Source: Stappia indica
GTDB lineage: Bacteria; Pseudomonadota; Alphaproteobacteria; Rhizobiales; Stappiaceae
Assembly (NCBI RefSeq): GCF_009789575.1
Contig: NZ_CP046908.1
Span: 4,245,001-4,309,000, forward strand
Direction of reading: 5' to 3'
Length of the DNA: 64,000 bases
Shown here: positions 1 through 8,223 of the stretch, in pieces
Layout: the number at the start of each line of letters is the position of its first letter
Numbering within the stretch: position 1 is the first letter of the stretch
The notes under the pieces: generated by a model
What the model saw: the letters and a program-made list of their open reading frames with translations, nothing else
Database searches by the model: none
Told to the model about the DNA's origin: nothing
Translations under genes and position numbers: made by a program

Positions 1-931
1 CGGCCAGCTCCACCTCGGCAAAGCCCGGCAGCACCTCGGCGACCTTGGCGATGGTTTCGCCAAGGGCCTGCATGCGCGGGCGGATGGTGGGGCGCCCGCC
101 GGCCTCGACGATCTCGCCGGACCAGTCCTCCATGCCGCTGGTGACGCGCATGCGCCCGTCGTTCTCCTGGCGCGCCGCCATGTTGGCATTGGCGACGCCG
201 AGGACGGGCATGAGCAGGGGCGGGCAGGGGGTGCTGCGCAGCACGGTGACCATCGGCCGGCGCAAGGGGATGCCGTGGCCGAGCGGGGCGAGCAGCTCGT
301 TGACGAGGAAGCCGGCGGCGATCAGCACCGTGCCGGGGCTCAGGGTGCGGCGGTCGGTGACGACGCGAACGATGCGCCCGCCCTCCGCCTCCAGCCGCAG
401 CACGCGCTCGCCGAAGGCAAGGCGCGCACCAAGGCTCTCGGCACGGTTCGCATAGGCCGTGACGGTCGCAAGCGGGTCGGCATGGCCGTCCGAGGGACAG
501 AAGGAGGCGGCAAGAACCCGGTCCGACAGGGCCGGGGCGATCTCGCGCACGCTGGAAAGATCCGGCAGGAAGGCGAGCTGCAGGCCGGCCCGGGTCTGGT
601 CTGCGACGAGGGCGCGGATCGTGGCGACTTCCGCATCCGTGCGGGCGAGGCGCAGGTTGCCGGAGCGGCGATAGCCGGTCGGCGCGCCGAGATGTTCGTG
701 AAGATCCTGCCAGAGCTCGACGGCGGCGAGTGCCAGCGGCAGCTCCGCCGGATGGCGGCCCGACTGGCGCACGCCGGCCAGCGTCCAGCCCGAGGCCATG
801 GCGGCGGGGCCGTAAGCGTCGATCACCTCCACACTCCCGCCCGCCCCGGCGATTTCGAGCGCTGCCGCGGTGCCGGTGATACCGGCGCCGATGACGAGCA
901 CGTCGGGCGTGGCGAGGGCGGGATGGTTCAT
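1..931 (-). CDS. FAD-dependent oxidoreductase, DAO family (3' end outside window)
   Basis: Reading the minus strand from the ATG at 931 gives an open frame of about 310 residues that runs off the left edge. It begins MNHPALATPDVLVIGAGITG, a Rossmann GxGxxG FAD-binding motif within the first 20 residues. The downstream pattern (SGWTLAGVRQSGRHP, then a LIAAGFLVNELL stretch) is typical of the D-amino-acid oxidase/dehydrogenase and sarcosine oxidase superfamily, which oxidises primary or secondary amines using FAD. The start overlaps the stop of the upstream gene (928-2229) in an ATGA junction, so the two are co-transcribed and probably translationally coupled. They may act on the same substrate or form a heteromeric dehydrogenase. 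The substrate cannot be named. Confidence 0.85.
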   Translation of the reverse strand, partial: MNHPALATPDVLVIGAGITGTAAALEIAGAGGSVEVIDAYGPAAMASGWTLAGVRQSGRHPAELPLALAAVELWQDLHEHLGAPTGYRRSGNLRLARTDAEVATIRALVADQTRAGLQLAFLPDLSSVREIAPALSDRVLAASFCPSDGHADPLATVTAYANRAESLGARLAFGERVLRLEAEGGRIVRVVTDRRTLSPGTVLIAAGFLVNELLAPLGHGIPLRRPMVTVLRSTPCPPLLMPVLGVANANMAARQENDGRMRVTSGMEDWSGEIVEAGGRPTIRPRMQALGETIAKVAEVLPGFAEVELA

Positions 932-2229
932 GCGGCCGCCTTCGATTTTCTGCCGAAACGGGTGTAGGCGAAGGGCTTCATGTCGACCAGCGGCGTGTCG
1001 CCCTCGATCTGCTGGACCACCAGGCGGGCGACGCCGGGGCCGATGCCGAAGCCGTGGCCGGACAGGCCCGTGGCGACGACGAGGCCCGACCAGCCGGCCG
1101 GCTCGTCGACGACGGGGATCTCGTCTGGCATGACGTCGATCAACCCGCCCCAGCTATGGGCGATCTCGACCCCGTCGAGGCGCGGATGCAGCGCCTTGGC
1201 GCCGGCCAGCACATTGGCGAGCAGGCGCGGATCGGGCACCGGATCCATCACCCGCACCTGTTCGAACGGGGTAACCTCGTCGGCCTGCCAGCGATGGCGG
1301 CCGAGCGGGCCGAAGAAATCGCCGCTGAGGCGGATCTTCATCATCTGCCAGCGGTCGGCCAGCACGGGCAGGAAGTCGAGGAAATGGCGGAAGGCGGCCG
1401 GCACCAGCTGGAACTCCGCCGCGCCCGAGCGGGCGATGGTGTAGCCGCCGTCGGCGCGCCGGCGCAGCGAAGCCTTCGTGGCGCCGACCGCGCCGGCGAC
1501 AACCTCCGGCCCCGGCGTCGTGCGCAGGACCGAGGACTTCACCGCCAGCTGCGGCAGCGACAGGCCGAGATTTTCCAGGAAGGTGCGCGACCACACGCCG
1601 CCGGCCAGAACCACGCTCTGGCAGGCGATCTCGCCATGCTCGGTGACGACGGAGCGCACCTTGCCGCCGGCCCGCTCGATCATGCGGACCGCGCAGCCCT
1701 CGATGATCGTGGCGCCGAGGCGCGCGGCATGGCGCGCCATCGCCGGGACGGCGAGGGAGGGCTCGGCGGTGGCATCGGACGGGGTGTGCAGGGCGCCGGC
1801 GAACTGGCGGTCGTTGCGCTTGAGAAGGTCGTCGGTCTCCTGCGGGCCGAGGAGCACGGACCCGTGGTTGAAATCGGCGTTCTCGCGCAGCCAGGTCCGA
1901 TGCTTTTCCAGCTCCGTCTCGTCGGCGGCGAGATAGGTGGTGCCGCGAATGCCGTAGCCGATGTCCTCGCCGAGGCGCGGGGCAAGGTCGCGCCAGATGG
2001 CGGCGCTCTCGATCATCAGCTGGAGTTCGCGGTTGTCGCGGCCGGCCTTGCGGATCCAGCCCCAGTTGCGCGAGGACTGTTCGCCGGCGATGCGGCCCTT
2101 CTCGCACAGGACGACGGGAATGCCTTTTTCGGCGAGGAAGAGGGCGGTGCAGACACCGACGATGCCTCCGCCGATGACCACGACCTGTGTGCTTGCCGGA
2201 ACCTGCCGGTGATCGTCTGCCGCGCTCAC
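928..2229 (-). CDS. FAD-dependent oxidoreductase, DadA/DAO family
   Basis: A 433-residue flavoprotein. Residues about 14-45 (QVVVIGGGIVGVCTALFLAE) form the FAD-binding beta-alpha-beta fold with GGGIVG. The C-terminal VATGLSGHGFGIGPGVARL motif is the second conserved FAD-contact region of DAO-family enzymes. Length and motifs fit D-amino-acid dehydrogenase-like or opine/glycine oxidase-like enzymes; no signal peptide or membrane segment is seen. It is the first gene of a two-gene operon with the overlapping oxidoreductase at 1-931. It diverges from a LysR regulator at 2322 across a 92-base gap, which suggests LysR control. It probably oxidises an imported amino acid or amine; the substrate is unknown. 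Confidence 0.85.
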   Translation of the reverse strand: MSAADDHRQVPASTQVVVIGGGIVGVCTALFLAEKGIPVVLCEKGRIAGEQSSRNWGWIRKAGRDNRELQLMIESAAIWRDLAPRLGEDIGYGIRGTTYLAADETELEKHRTWLRENADFNHGSVLLGPQETDDLLKRNDRQFAGALHTPSDATAEPSLAVPAMARHAARLGATIIEGCAVRMIERAGGKVRSVVTEHGEIACQSVVLAGGVWSRTFLENLGLSLPQLAVKSSVLRTTPGPEVVAGAVGATKASLRRRADGGYTIARSGAAEFQLVPAAFRHFLDFLPVLADRWQMMKIRLSGDFFGPLGRHRWQADEVTPFEQVRVMDPVPDPRLLANVLAGAKALHPRLDGVEIAHSWGGLIDVMPDEIPVVDEPAGWSGLVVATGLSGHGFGIGPGVARLVVQQIEGDTPLVDMKPFAYTRFGRKSKAAA

Positions 2230-2321
2230 GTCGCCCCTCCAGACTGACTGCTGTTGTCAGAGTGCGAAGGCGCCGAGTATAAGGCAAATACCGTTTCCTT
2301 TCACGATTATGCGGAATTGTT

Positions 2322-3227
2322 ATGGTCGCTTCGATTTCGCAACGTTCCCTGGAAGCTTTTCGCTGCGTCATGCGCGCGGGAACGGTGTCCGCCGCCGCCG
2401 ACGAGATGGCGATCTCGCAGCCGGCCGTCAGCCGCTTGATCCGCGATCTGGAGGAGCGGCTGCAGCTGCCGCTGTTCAGCCGAAGGGGCGGGCGCGTCGT
2501 CGCCACCCGCGAGGCGCACGAGCTGTGGACGGAGGTGGAGCGCAGCTTCGTCGGCCTGGGTCAGATCGAGCGCGCCGCGACCCAGATCCGCCAGGGGTAC
2601 CGGGCGACGCTGACCATCGCCGCGGCCCCGGCCATCGCCCAGTCGGCGCTGCCCGGCGTGATCGCGATGCTGTCGCAGGAGCGGCCCGAGTTCCGCGCCG
2701 AGTTCCTGTCGATGACGACGCTGCCGGTGGTGCGGCAGGTGGCGCTGCGCCAGTGCCAGGTGGGCTTCGGCATCCCCACGCGCCACAAGCACGAGGTGGA
2801 CGTGGTGGGCAGCGGCTCGGTGCCGTTCCGCTTCATCGGCCCGCCGGGCCATCCGCTGGGGACACGCGACATCGTGCGCGAGGAGGACCTTGCCGGCGTC
2901 GACTTCGTCGGCTTCGTGGATTCCACCATGTCCGGCCGGGCCTTCGACCGGGTCTTCGCCAAGATGCGCCGGCCGCCGGTGCAGAAGATGAAATCCTACC
3001 TCTCGCACATCGTCTCGGCGCTGGTGATGCGGGGGCTGGGCGTCGGCATCGTCGATGCCTTCACCGCGCGCGACCACATGCGCATGGGCGGGGTGATGCG
3101 CCCGGTCGAGATCCCCGACCGGTTCGAATATTCGATCATCAAGCCGCATGGCGACAAGCTGAGCCCGGAGGCACTGGCGCTGGTCGACGGGTTCGAGCGC
3201 TACGTCCGTGGTTATCAGGACGACTGA
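2322..3227 (+). CDS. LysR-family transcriptional regulator
   Basis: A 301-residue protein with an N-terminal winged helix-turn-helix (residues about 6-65: SLEAFRCVMRAGTVSAAADE, then ISQPAVSRLIRDLEERLQLP) followed by the periplasmic-binding-protein-like effector domain. This is standard LysR architecture and length. It is transcribed divergently from the two FAD oxidoreductases (928-2229 and 1-931), the usual layout for a LysR activator and its target operon. The inducer is probably their amine or amino-acid substrate. The gene is followed by a hairpin and T-run at 3308-3332. Confidence 0.9.
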   Translation: MVASISQRSLEAFRCVMRAGTVSAAADEMAISQPAVSRLIRDLEERLQLPLFSRRGGRVVATREAHELWTEVERSFVGLGQIERAATQIRQGYRATLTIAAAPAIAQSALPGVIAMLSQERPEFRAEFLSMTTLPVVRQVALRQCQVGFGIPTRHKHEVDVVGSGSVPFRFIGPPGHPLGTRDIVREEDLAGVDFVGFVDSTMSGRAFDRVFAKMRRPPVQKMKSYLSHIVSALVMRGLGVGIVDAFTARDHMRMGGVMRPVEIPDRFEYSIIKPHGDKLSPEALALVDGFERYVRGYQDD

Positions 3228-3261
3228 CGCGGCTGAGGCCGCGTCATCAACATGACTGACG

Positions 3262-3300
3262 CCAGAAACGAAAACGGCCGCACCCTGAGGGCGCGACCGT
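3262..3300 (-). terminator. Rho-independent terminator for the ABC operon
   Basis: Read on the minus strand, 3300-3274 folds into a 12-bp stem (two G-U wobbles) with a 3-base loop, followed at once by a T-rich tract (TTTTCGTTTC). The wobbles would be mismatches on the plus strand, so this element serves the leftward operon ending at 3343. Confidence 0.75.
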
Positions 3301-3307
3301 CTCCAAT

Positions 3308-3332
3308 CCGGTCTTGGGAGAGACCGGTTTAT
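3308..3332 (+). terminator. Rho-independent terminator for the LysR gene
   Basis: A perfect 7-bp inverted repeat, CCGGTCT (3308-3314) and AGACCGG (3321-3327), is followed by TTTATT on the plus strand. It sits about 80 bases downstream of the LysR stop codon and beyond the oppositely directed terminator at 3262-3300, so the two convergent terminators are interleaved. Confidence 0.65.
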
Positions 3333-3342
3333 TGCGGGATGC

Positions 3343-4593
3343 TTATTTCATGCCGAGCTGGACGCGCAGCGTCTCGGCCAGCTCCTTGATCGTCGCGTCG
3401 GCGTCGGCGCCTTCCGTCACTTCCACCAGGGCGGCGGCGATCAGGTCGGTGACCGCGACACCCTCGGCGCCCGGATAGGCGTACCAGGGGCCGGCATGGC
3501 GGGCGATCTGGGAGTGGGCGACCAGGGCGTTCGGGTCCTTCTCGTAGAAGGCGCCGAGATACTCCTTGTCCTCGACCACGATGGAGTTGGCCGGAGCATA
3601 GCCGGTGTTCTCCACGATGATCTTCTGGCCCTCAGGGCCGGTGACGAAGGAAATGTACTCCCACGCCGCCTTCTGCTTGGCCTCGTCCTTGGTCAGCATG
3701 ACGATGCCCGAGCCGCCGGTCGGGAAGTAGACGGAGGCCTCGTCGTCGGTGCCCAGCGGCAGCGGCTTGACGGTGACCTTGAACGCATCGCCCGCGCCCT
3801 GCTCGAAGCGGGTCTGCAGCGAGGAGCTCTCGAACATGATGCCGAGCGTGCCGGCCGGCAGGGCCTGGCGGGCGTCGCTGTCGGCGTAGGACTTCATGCC
3901 CGCTTCCTTGGCGAAGCGCTGGTAGAGGCGCGCGGCCTCGATGCCCGCTTCGCTGTCGAAGGTGATGTCGGTCTCGTCCTCGTTCATCGGACGCCCGCCA
4001 TAGGCACCGAGCAGCGACTGGTAGCGCCAGTCGTGACGGTCGATCCACACACCGTCGATCGTGTCGCTGAGCGCGTTGATCTTGGCGGCGAGCTCGATCA
4101 CCCCGTCGAAGGTGGTCGGGAAGTTGTCCATGGACCCGCCGGCCTGCTCGACGAGCTTCGGGTTCACATACATGACCAGCGTCGAGGCGGAGGTCGCCAG
4201 CGCATGCTGCTGGCCCTTGAAGCTGCCGAGCGACAGCAGCGCCGGGGTGTAGCCCTGCTCGGCCGGGTTGTCGCCGAGGAAGCCGTCGAGCGGCTGGGTC
4301 AGGCCGCGATCCTGCAGGATGCGCCAGCGGTTGAGGCCGACATAGGCGACGTCCGGCGCGGTGCCGGCGACGGCCTCGCGCAGCAGGCGCTGCACGCCTT
4401 CCGGATAGCCCTCGGCCGGGCCGTCCAGGGTGACCTTGATCTCGGGATGCTTGGCCATGAAGGCGTCGGCTAGCGCCTTCTGCGTATCGGCCCAGATGGT
4501 CGGGATCGCATAGTGCACGCGGATCTCGGTCTCCTGGGCAGTGGCGCTGCTGGCGACGAGCGCGAAAGCCGCGGCGAATAGGGCACGTCTCAT
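3343..4593 (-). CDS. ABC transporter solute-binding protein, sugar type (family 1)
   Basis: A 416-residue periplasmic binding protein of the UgpB/MalE-like class. It starts with a Sec signal peptide (MRRALFAAAFALVASSATAQ, cleavage after ATA-Q likely). The ATG at 4593 is chosen because AGGAG lies 8 bases upstream; a GTG three codons earlier (4602) is open but badly spaced. It is the last gene of a leftward operon (ATPase, two permeases, binding protein), 70 bases after the permease at 4664. The family binds sugars, oligosaccharides, polyols or glycerol phosphates. The exact ligand is not evident, although the UgpABCE-like architecture and DeoR regulator suggest a polyol or sugar phosphate. Confidence 0.88.
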   Translation of the reverse strand: MRRALFAAAFALVASSATAQETEIRVHYAIPTIWADTQKALADAFMAKHPEIKVTLDGPAEGYPEGVQRLLREAVAGTAPDVAYVGLNRWRILQDRGLTQPLDGFLGDNPAEQGYTPALLSLGSFKGQQHALATSASTLVMYVNPKLVEQAGGSMDNFPTTFDGVIELAAKINALSDTIDGVWIDRHDWRYQSLLGAYGGRPMNEDETDITFDSEAGIEAARLYQRFAKEAGMKSYADSDARQALPAGTLGIMFESSSLQTRFEQGAGDAFKVTVKPLPLGTDDEASVYFPTGGSGIVMLTKDEAKQKAAWEYISFVTGPEGQKIIVENTGYAPANSIVVEDKEYLGAFYEKDPNALVAHSQIARHAGPWYAYPGAEGVAVTDLIAAALVEVTEGADADATIKELAETLRVQLGMK

Positions 4594-4663
4594 GCTTGAC
4601 ACTCCTGGTTGACGTTTCGTGCTGCGCGGTTTTTCCCGCGTCTGTGGTTGTCGGGTACCCGCT

Positions 4664-5488
4664 TCACTTCAGGCCGCTTGCGGCGAGGCCTTGCGTGAAC
4701 TTGCGCTGCGCCAGCAGGAACGCGATGACCAGCGGCGCGGTGATGATGAGGGCCGCGGCCATGAGCGGGCCGACATCGTCGCCGGACTCCTCGTCGCGGA
4801 AGTAGAGAATGCCGCGCGGCGGCGTGGCGAGCTGCGGATCCGTGGTGGCGATCAGCGGCCAGAACAGGTCGTTCCAGTGCGCGGTCACCGAGAAGATCGC
4901 AAAGGCGGTCGCCGCCGGCAGCACCAAGGGGAAGGTGATGCGCCAGACAATGGCGGTCTCGCTCAACCCGTCGACCCGCGCCGCCTCGAACAGCTCGGTG
5001 GGGAGCTGCGAGATCGCCTGGCGGAACAGGAAGATGCCGAAGGCGGTGGGGATGAACGGCAGTATCAGCGCCCAGTAGGTGTTGAGGATGCCGGCCTGGG
5101 CGAAGCCGAGGAAGATCGGGATCGCGGTGACGTGGAACGGCACCAGGAGGCCTGCGAGAACGAGGCCGAAGACCAGCGCGCGGGCCCGGAAGGTCCGCTG
5201 CGCCAGCGCATAGGCGCAAGGCACGGCGAACACCAGCTGGAAGACCAGGATGCCGAGCACCACGACGAGCCCGTTCCACAGGAACAGCGGCACGTCGGTG
5301 CTGGTCAGCGCCACGACGAAGTTGCGCCATTCCAGCCGCGAGGGCAGCAGGGCGATCTCGGTGCTGAAGATCTCGTCACGCGGCTTCACCGACAGCGACA
5401 GCATCCAGATGAAGGGCAGGAGGATCGCGGCAGCTCCCAGGAGCAGCAGCGTTGTGGAAACGATACGGCCGACGAGCTTGCGGATCAT
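4664..5488 (-). CDS. ABC transporter permease, MalG/UgpE type
   Basis: A 274-residue inner-membrane protein with about six hydrophobic segments. It has the cytoplasmic EAA loop (ELFEAARVDGLSETAIVWRI followed by TFPLVLP) that docks on the ATPase. The start ATG at 5488 overlaps the stop of the preceding permease (5485) as ATGA; the frame stays open far upstream but without homology. Length and the late position of the EAA loop fit the MalG-side subunit. It works with the permease at 5485-6387, the ATPase at 6384-7475 and the binding protein at 3343-4593. Confidence 0.88.
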   Translation of the reverse strand: MIRKLVGRIVSTTLLLLGAAAILLPFIWMLSLSVKPRDEIFSTEIALLPSRLEWRNFVVALTSTDVPLFLWNGLVVVLGILVFQLVFAVPCAYALAQRTFRARALVFGLVLAGLLVPFHVTAIPIFLGFAQAGILNTYWALILPFIPTAFGIFLFRQAISQLPTELFEAARVDGLSETAIVWRITFPLVLPAATAFAIFSVTAHWNDLFWPLIATTDPQLATPPRGILYFRDEESGDDVGPLMAAALIITAPLVIAFLLAQRKFTQGLAASGLK

Positions 5489-6387
5489 CTGTAATGCACC
5501 TTCTTCTCGACGATGCGGATCTGCGCGAAGGTCAGGATCAGCAGGAAGGCGAAGAAGACCATGGTGATGGCGCTGGCATAGCCCGCCTTGAAATAGACGA
5601 AGCCTTCCCGGTAGAGCGCGTAGACCAGCGTGTCGGAGGCGAAGGCCGGGCCGCCGCGCGTCAGCGTGGCGACGGTCTCGAACACCCGGAAGGCGTTGGT
5701 CGCGGTCACCACCAGCACGAAGAGGGTGGTCGGCCCGAGCATCGGCCAGGTGACGGTCCAGAAGCGCGACCAGCCGCCGCCCGCCCCGTCGACCTCGGCG
5801 GCGTCGTAGAGCTCCGGCGGAATGGCGACGAGGCCGGCCAGGAACAGCACCATGTTGTAGCCGACGGTCTGCCAGATGCCGATCATCGCCAGGGTGTAGA
5901 GCACCAGGCCCCGGTCGCTGAGCCAGTTGCGCGGCTCGCCGCCAAGGGCCGCGAGCGCGTGGTTGACCACGCCGAGCGAGGGATGCAGCACCATCTGCCA
6001 GGCGACCGACATGGCGACCAGCGTCGCGGCGACGGGCAGGAAGTAGACGGCGCGCAGCGCATGGGCAAGGCCGGGCGCCCAGCCGGTCATCCGGTGCAGG
6101 CCGAGCGCGACCAGCAGGCCGAGCGCGACGGAGGCCGGAATGACGATGGCCACGTAAAGCAGGGTGTTGGTGATGGCCCGTTGCCCCAGCGTCGAGCCGA
6201 GCAGGCGCTGGTAGTTCTCCAGTCCCGTCCAGTTCAGCGTGGTCGCGCCGAACTGGTAGTCGGTGAATGACAGCAGGGCGACGATGGCGACGGGCAGGAA
6301 GATGAACAGCACCATGGCCAGCGTCGCGGGACCGGCGAGCCAGAGCGTGGTCAGCGCCTCGCGGCGGGCAATCGACAGGCGCCTCAT
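5485..6387 (-). CDS. ABC transporter permease, MalF/UgpA type
   Basis: A 300-residue inner-membrane protein with six predicted membrane segments; the first is near residues 15-40 (WLAGPATLAMVLFIFLPVAI). The EAA-like loop reads YDAAEVDGAGGGWSRFWTVT then WPMLGP. It overlaps the ATPase gene upstream and the second permease downstream by four bases each (ATGA), so it is strictly operonic. It is the MalF/UgpA-side subunit of the sugar-type importer. No substrate can be deduced from the permease itself. Confidence 0.88.
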   Translation of the reverse strand: MRRLSIARREALTTLWLAGPATLAMVLFIFLPVAIVALLSFTDYQFGATTLNWTGLENYQRLLGSTLGQRAITNTLLYVAIVIPASVALGLLVALGLHRMTGWAPGLAHALRAVYFLPVAATLVAMSVAWQMVLHPSLGVVNHALAALGGEPRNWLSDRGLVLYTLAMIGIWQTVGYNMVLFLAGLVAIPPELYDAAEVDGAGGGWSRFWTVTWPMLGPTTLFVLVVTATNAFRVFETVATLTRGGPAFASDTLVYALYREGFVYFKAGYASAITMVFFAFLLILTFAQIRIVEKKVHYR

Positions 6388-7475
6388 GCCGCTTCTCCGA
6401 TGCGCTGGCCGGACGCGGCGTCGAAGACATGGACCTGGGCCGGGTCGAAGCCGAGGCGCACGGCGCTGCCGGGCGCGGGAATGGCGTAGTTGCCGGGCGC
6501 AATGGCCCGCAGCTCCGCGCCGCTCTCCGCCCGCAGGGCCAGCACCACTTCCGAGCCGAGATATTCCGCCGTCTCGAGCCGGGCCTCGACCGTGCCGGAG
6601 GCGGCGGGGCTCAGATGCTCGGGCCGCAGCGCGATCACCGCCGAGCCGGCCGCCGGATGCAGGCCGGCCGGCGCGCCGCCGGGCTCGAAGAAGTTGATCG
6701 CATTGGTGCCGATGAAGCCGGCGACCTCGCGCGAGGCGGGGCGCTCGTAAAGGTCCTGCGGGGTGCCGGCCTGGGCGACCCGCCCGCCGATCATCACGAC
6801 GATCTGGTCGGCCATTGCCATGGCCTCGGACTGGTCGTGGGTGACGTAGACGAAGGGCCGGCCGGTGCGCTTGTGCAGGGCGACGAGCTCGGAGCGCATC
6901 TTCACGCGCAGCCTTGCATCGAGATTGGACAGCGGCTCGTCGAGCAGGAAGAGGACGGGATCGCGCACCAGGGCGCGGCCGAGCGCGACGCGCTGCTTCT
7001 GGCCGCCGGACAACTGCGCCGGCTTGCGGTGCAGCAGCTGCTCCAGGCCGAGCATTTCCGCGACCTCGCCGACGGCGCGGCGGATCTTCGCGCGCGCCTC
7101 GCCGCTGCCGGGGGCGAAACGGCCGACGACGGGCATGCGGCCGAGCGTCGTCAGGTGGCGCATGGCCAGCGGCAGGGCGATGTTCTGCTCCACGCTCAGA
7201 TGCGGGTAGAGCGCATAGGACTGGAACACCATCGCGACATTGCGCTCATGGGCGGTGCGGTCGGCGACATCCGTGCCGTTCAGCAGCACGGCGCCCTCGC
7301 TCGGCCGGTCGAGCCCGGCCATGATGCGCAAGGTCGTCGACTTGCCGCAGCCGGACGCGCCCAGCAGCGCGGTGAAGCTGCCGGAGGGAATGGAGACGTC
7401 GACGCGGTCGAGGACGGTCTGCGGTCCGAACCGGCGCGTGACGCCCTGCAGTTCCAGTGTCGGGGTGGTGCTCAT
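6384..7475 (-). CDS. ABC transporter ATPase, UgpC/MsmK/MalK type
   Basis: A 363-residue ATPase with Walker A GASGCGKST (residues 39-47), the ABC signature LSGGQKQRVALG, Walker B LFLLDEPLSNLD and a C-terminal TOBE/OB regulatory region (EHLSPAASGTVEARLETAEY). Between the Q-loop and the signature it carries about 18 extra residues (around 107-128, LTTLGRMPVVGRFAPGSG) that the sister ATPase at 31695 lacks. It is the first gene of the leftward transport operon. A DeoR-type palindrome (7489-7504) lies just upstream of its start. Confidence 0.9.
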   Translation of the reverse strand: MSTTPTLELQGVTRRFGPQTVLDRVDVSIPSGSFTALLGASGCGKSTTLRIMAGLDRPSEGAVLLNGTDVADRTAHERNVAMVFQSYALYPHLSVEQNIALPLAMRHLTTLGRMPVVGRFAPGSGEARAKIRRAVGEVAEMLGLEQLLHRKPAQLSGGQKQRVALGRALVRDPVLFLLDEPLSNLDARLRVKMRSELVALHKRTGRPFVYVTHDQSEAMAMADQIVVMIGGRVAQAGTPQDLYERPASREVAGFIGTNAINFFEPGGAPAGLHPAAGSAVIALRPEHLSPAASGTVEARLETAEYLGSEVVLALRAESGAELRAIAPGNYAIPAPGSAVRLGFDPAQVHVFDAASGQRIGEAA

Positions 7476-7488
7476 CGTGTGCCAGCCT

Positions 7489-7504
7489 TGTAAGCTTTCT
7501 TACA
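7489..7504. promoter_or_regulatory. DeoR-type operator upstream of the ABC operon
   Basis: TGTAAGCTTTCTTACA has 6-bp perfect arms (TGTAAG/CTTACA) around a CTTT centre. It lies 14 bases upstream of the start of the ATPase gene (7475). The same half-sites and the same CTTT centre recur at 8182-8197 beside the DeoR gene, so both are probably bound by that regulator. Confidence 0.65.
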
Positions 7505-7528
7505 TTGTGAGGGGCATGCGTGTAACTT

Positions 7529-8161
7529 TTATGACGAGATCGCCATTGCCATCACATGCCCGCAAAGCCGCTCGACCGCATCGTCCGGATCGCTCGCCAT
7601 TTCCAGGCCCTCGACTTCCGGCGCGCCGAGCAGACCGATGACGGGCTTGGAGAAGTGCAGGCCGTAGGCGATCTCCGACAGGGTGCCGTAGGACCCGCCG
7701 ACGGCGACCAGCACGGCCGACGATTTGGCGATGATCATGTTGCGGCCCTCGCTGAGGCCGGTGGCGATGGGGATGGCGATATGGTCGTTGGCGCAGCGCC
7801 AGTCGTGGTCCGGCAGCATGCCGATGGTGAGGCCGCCGGCCTCGCGGCAACCCTTGGCTGCAGCCTCCATGACGCCGCTCTTGCCGCCGCAGATCACGGT
7901 CAGGCCGAGGGCGCCGAGCGCCCGGCCCACGGCCTCGGCTCCGGCATATTGTTCCGGCGTTGCCGCACGCGGCCCGATGACGCCGACGGGCACGCGCCGC
8001 GCGCCGCCCTTCGTGCCGACAGCGGCCAGCGCCTCTCGGGCGGAAACGGCACGGGCATCGGCGGGAAGCGCGCAGGCCTGCCAGCGCCAGTCCCACGCAT
8101 CGAGACGGCCCAGCTCGCAGTGGACGGTGTCATCAGACAGAAAATAACGCGTGTTACCCAT
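7529..8161 (-). CDS. LOG-family (TIGR00725-like) nucleotide-binding protein
   Basis: A 210-residue protein with a LOG/lysine-decarboxylase-like Rossmann fold. It has VGVIGPRAATPEQY, VICGGKSGVMEAAAKG and VAVGGSYGTLSEIAYGLH; the last corresponds to the PGGxGTxxE nucleotide or phosphoribose motif with VGG in place of PGG, as in the TIGR00725 subgroup. Some LOG proteins hydrolyse nucleoside 5'-monophosphates (cytokinin-type phosphoribohydrolases); the reaction here is unknown. The ATG at 8161 has GGAG just upstream. The gene shares its promoter region and operator (8181-8198) with the divergent DeoR gene and lies 53 bases upstream of the ABC operon, so it belongs to the same regulon. The old label 'lysine decarboxylase' would be wrong. 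Confidence 0.75.
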   Translation of the reverse strand: MGNTRYFLSDDTVHCELGRLDAWDWRWQACALPADARAVSAREALAAVGTKGGARRVPVGVIGPRAATPEQYAGAEAVGRALGALGLTVICGGKSGVMEAAAKGCREAGGLTIGMLPDHDWRCANDHIAIPIATGLSEGRNMIIAKSSAVLVAVGGSYGTLSEIAYGLHFSKPVIGLLGAPEVEGLEMASDPDDAVERLCGHVMAMAISS

Positions 8162-8180
8162 TGGCCGGCTCCGATCGTTG

Positions 8181-8198
8181 ATGTAAACTTTTTTACAT
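8181..8198. promoter_or_regulatory. DeoR-type operator between LOG gene and DeoR gene
   Basis: ATGTAAA-CTTT-TTTACAT is a perfect 7-bp inverted repeat around CTTT, in the 62-base divergent intergenic region. Its core TGTAA-N6-TTACA is identical to the site at 7489-7504. Its position predicts autorepression of the DeoR gene and control of the LOG gene. Confidence 0.65.
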
Positions 8199-8223
8199 TC
8201 AAACAGCGGAGTACGACAAGACC

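Noticed and set aside
3343-7475. Naming the importer UgpBAEC (glycerol-3-phosphate)
   Set aside because: Architecture and the DeoR regulator are compatible, but the binding protein shows no decisive ligand residues and no glycerophosphodiesterase or glp gene is nearby.
7529-8161. Lysine decarboxylase
   Set aside because: The old family label is misleading: the protein has the LOG Rossmann fold and no PLP-binding features.
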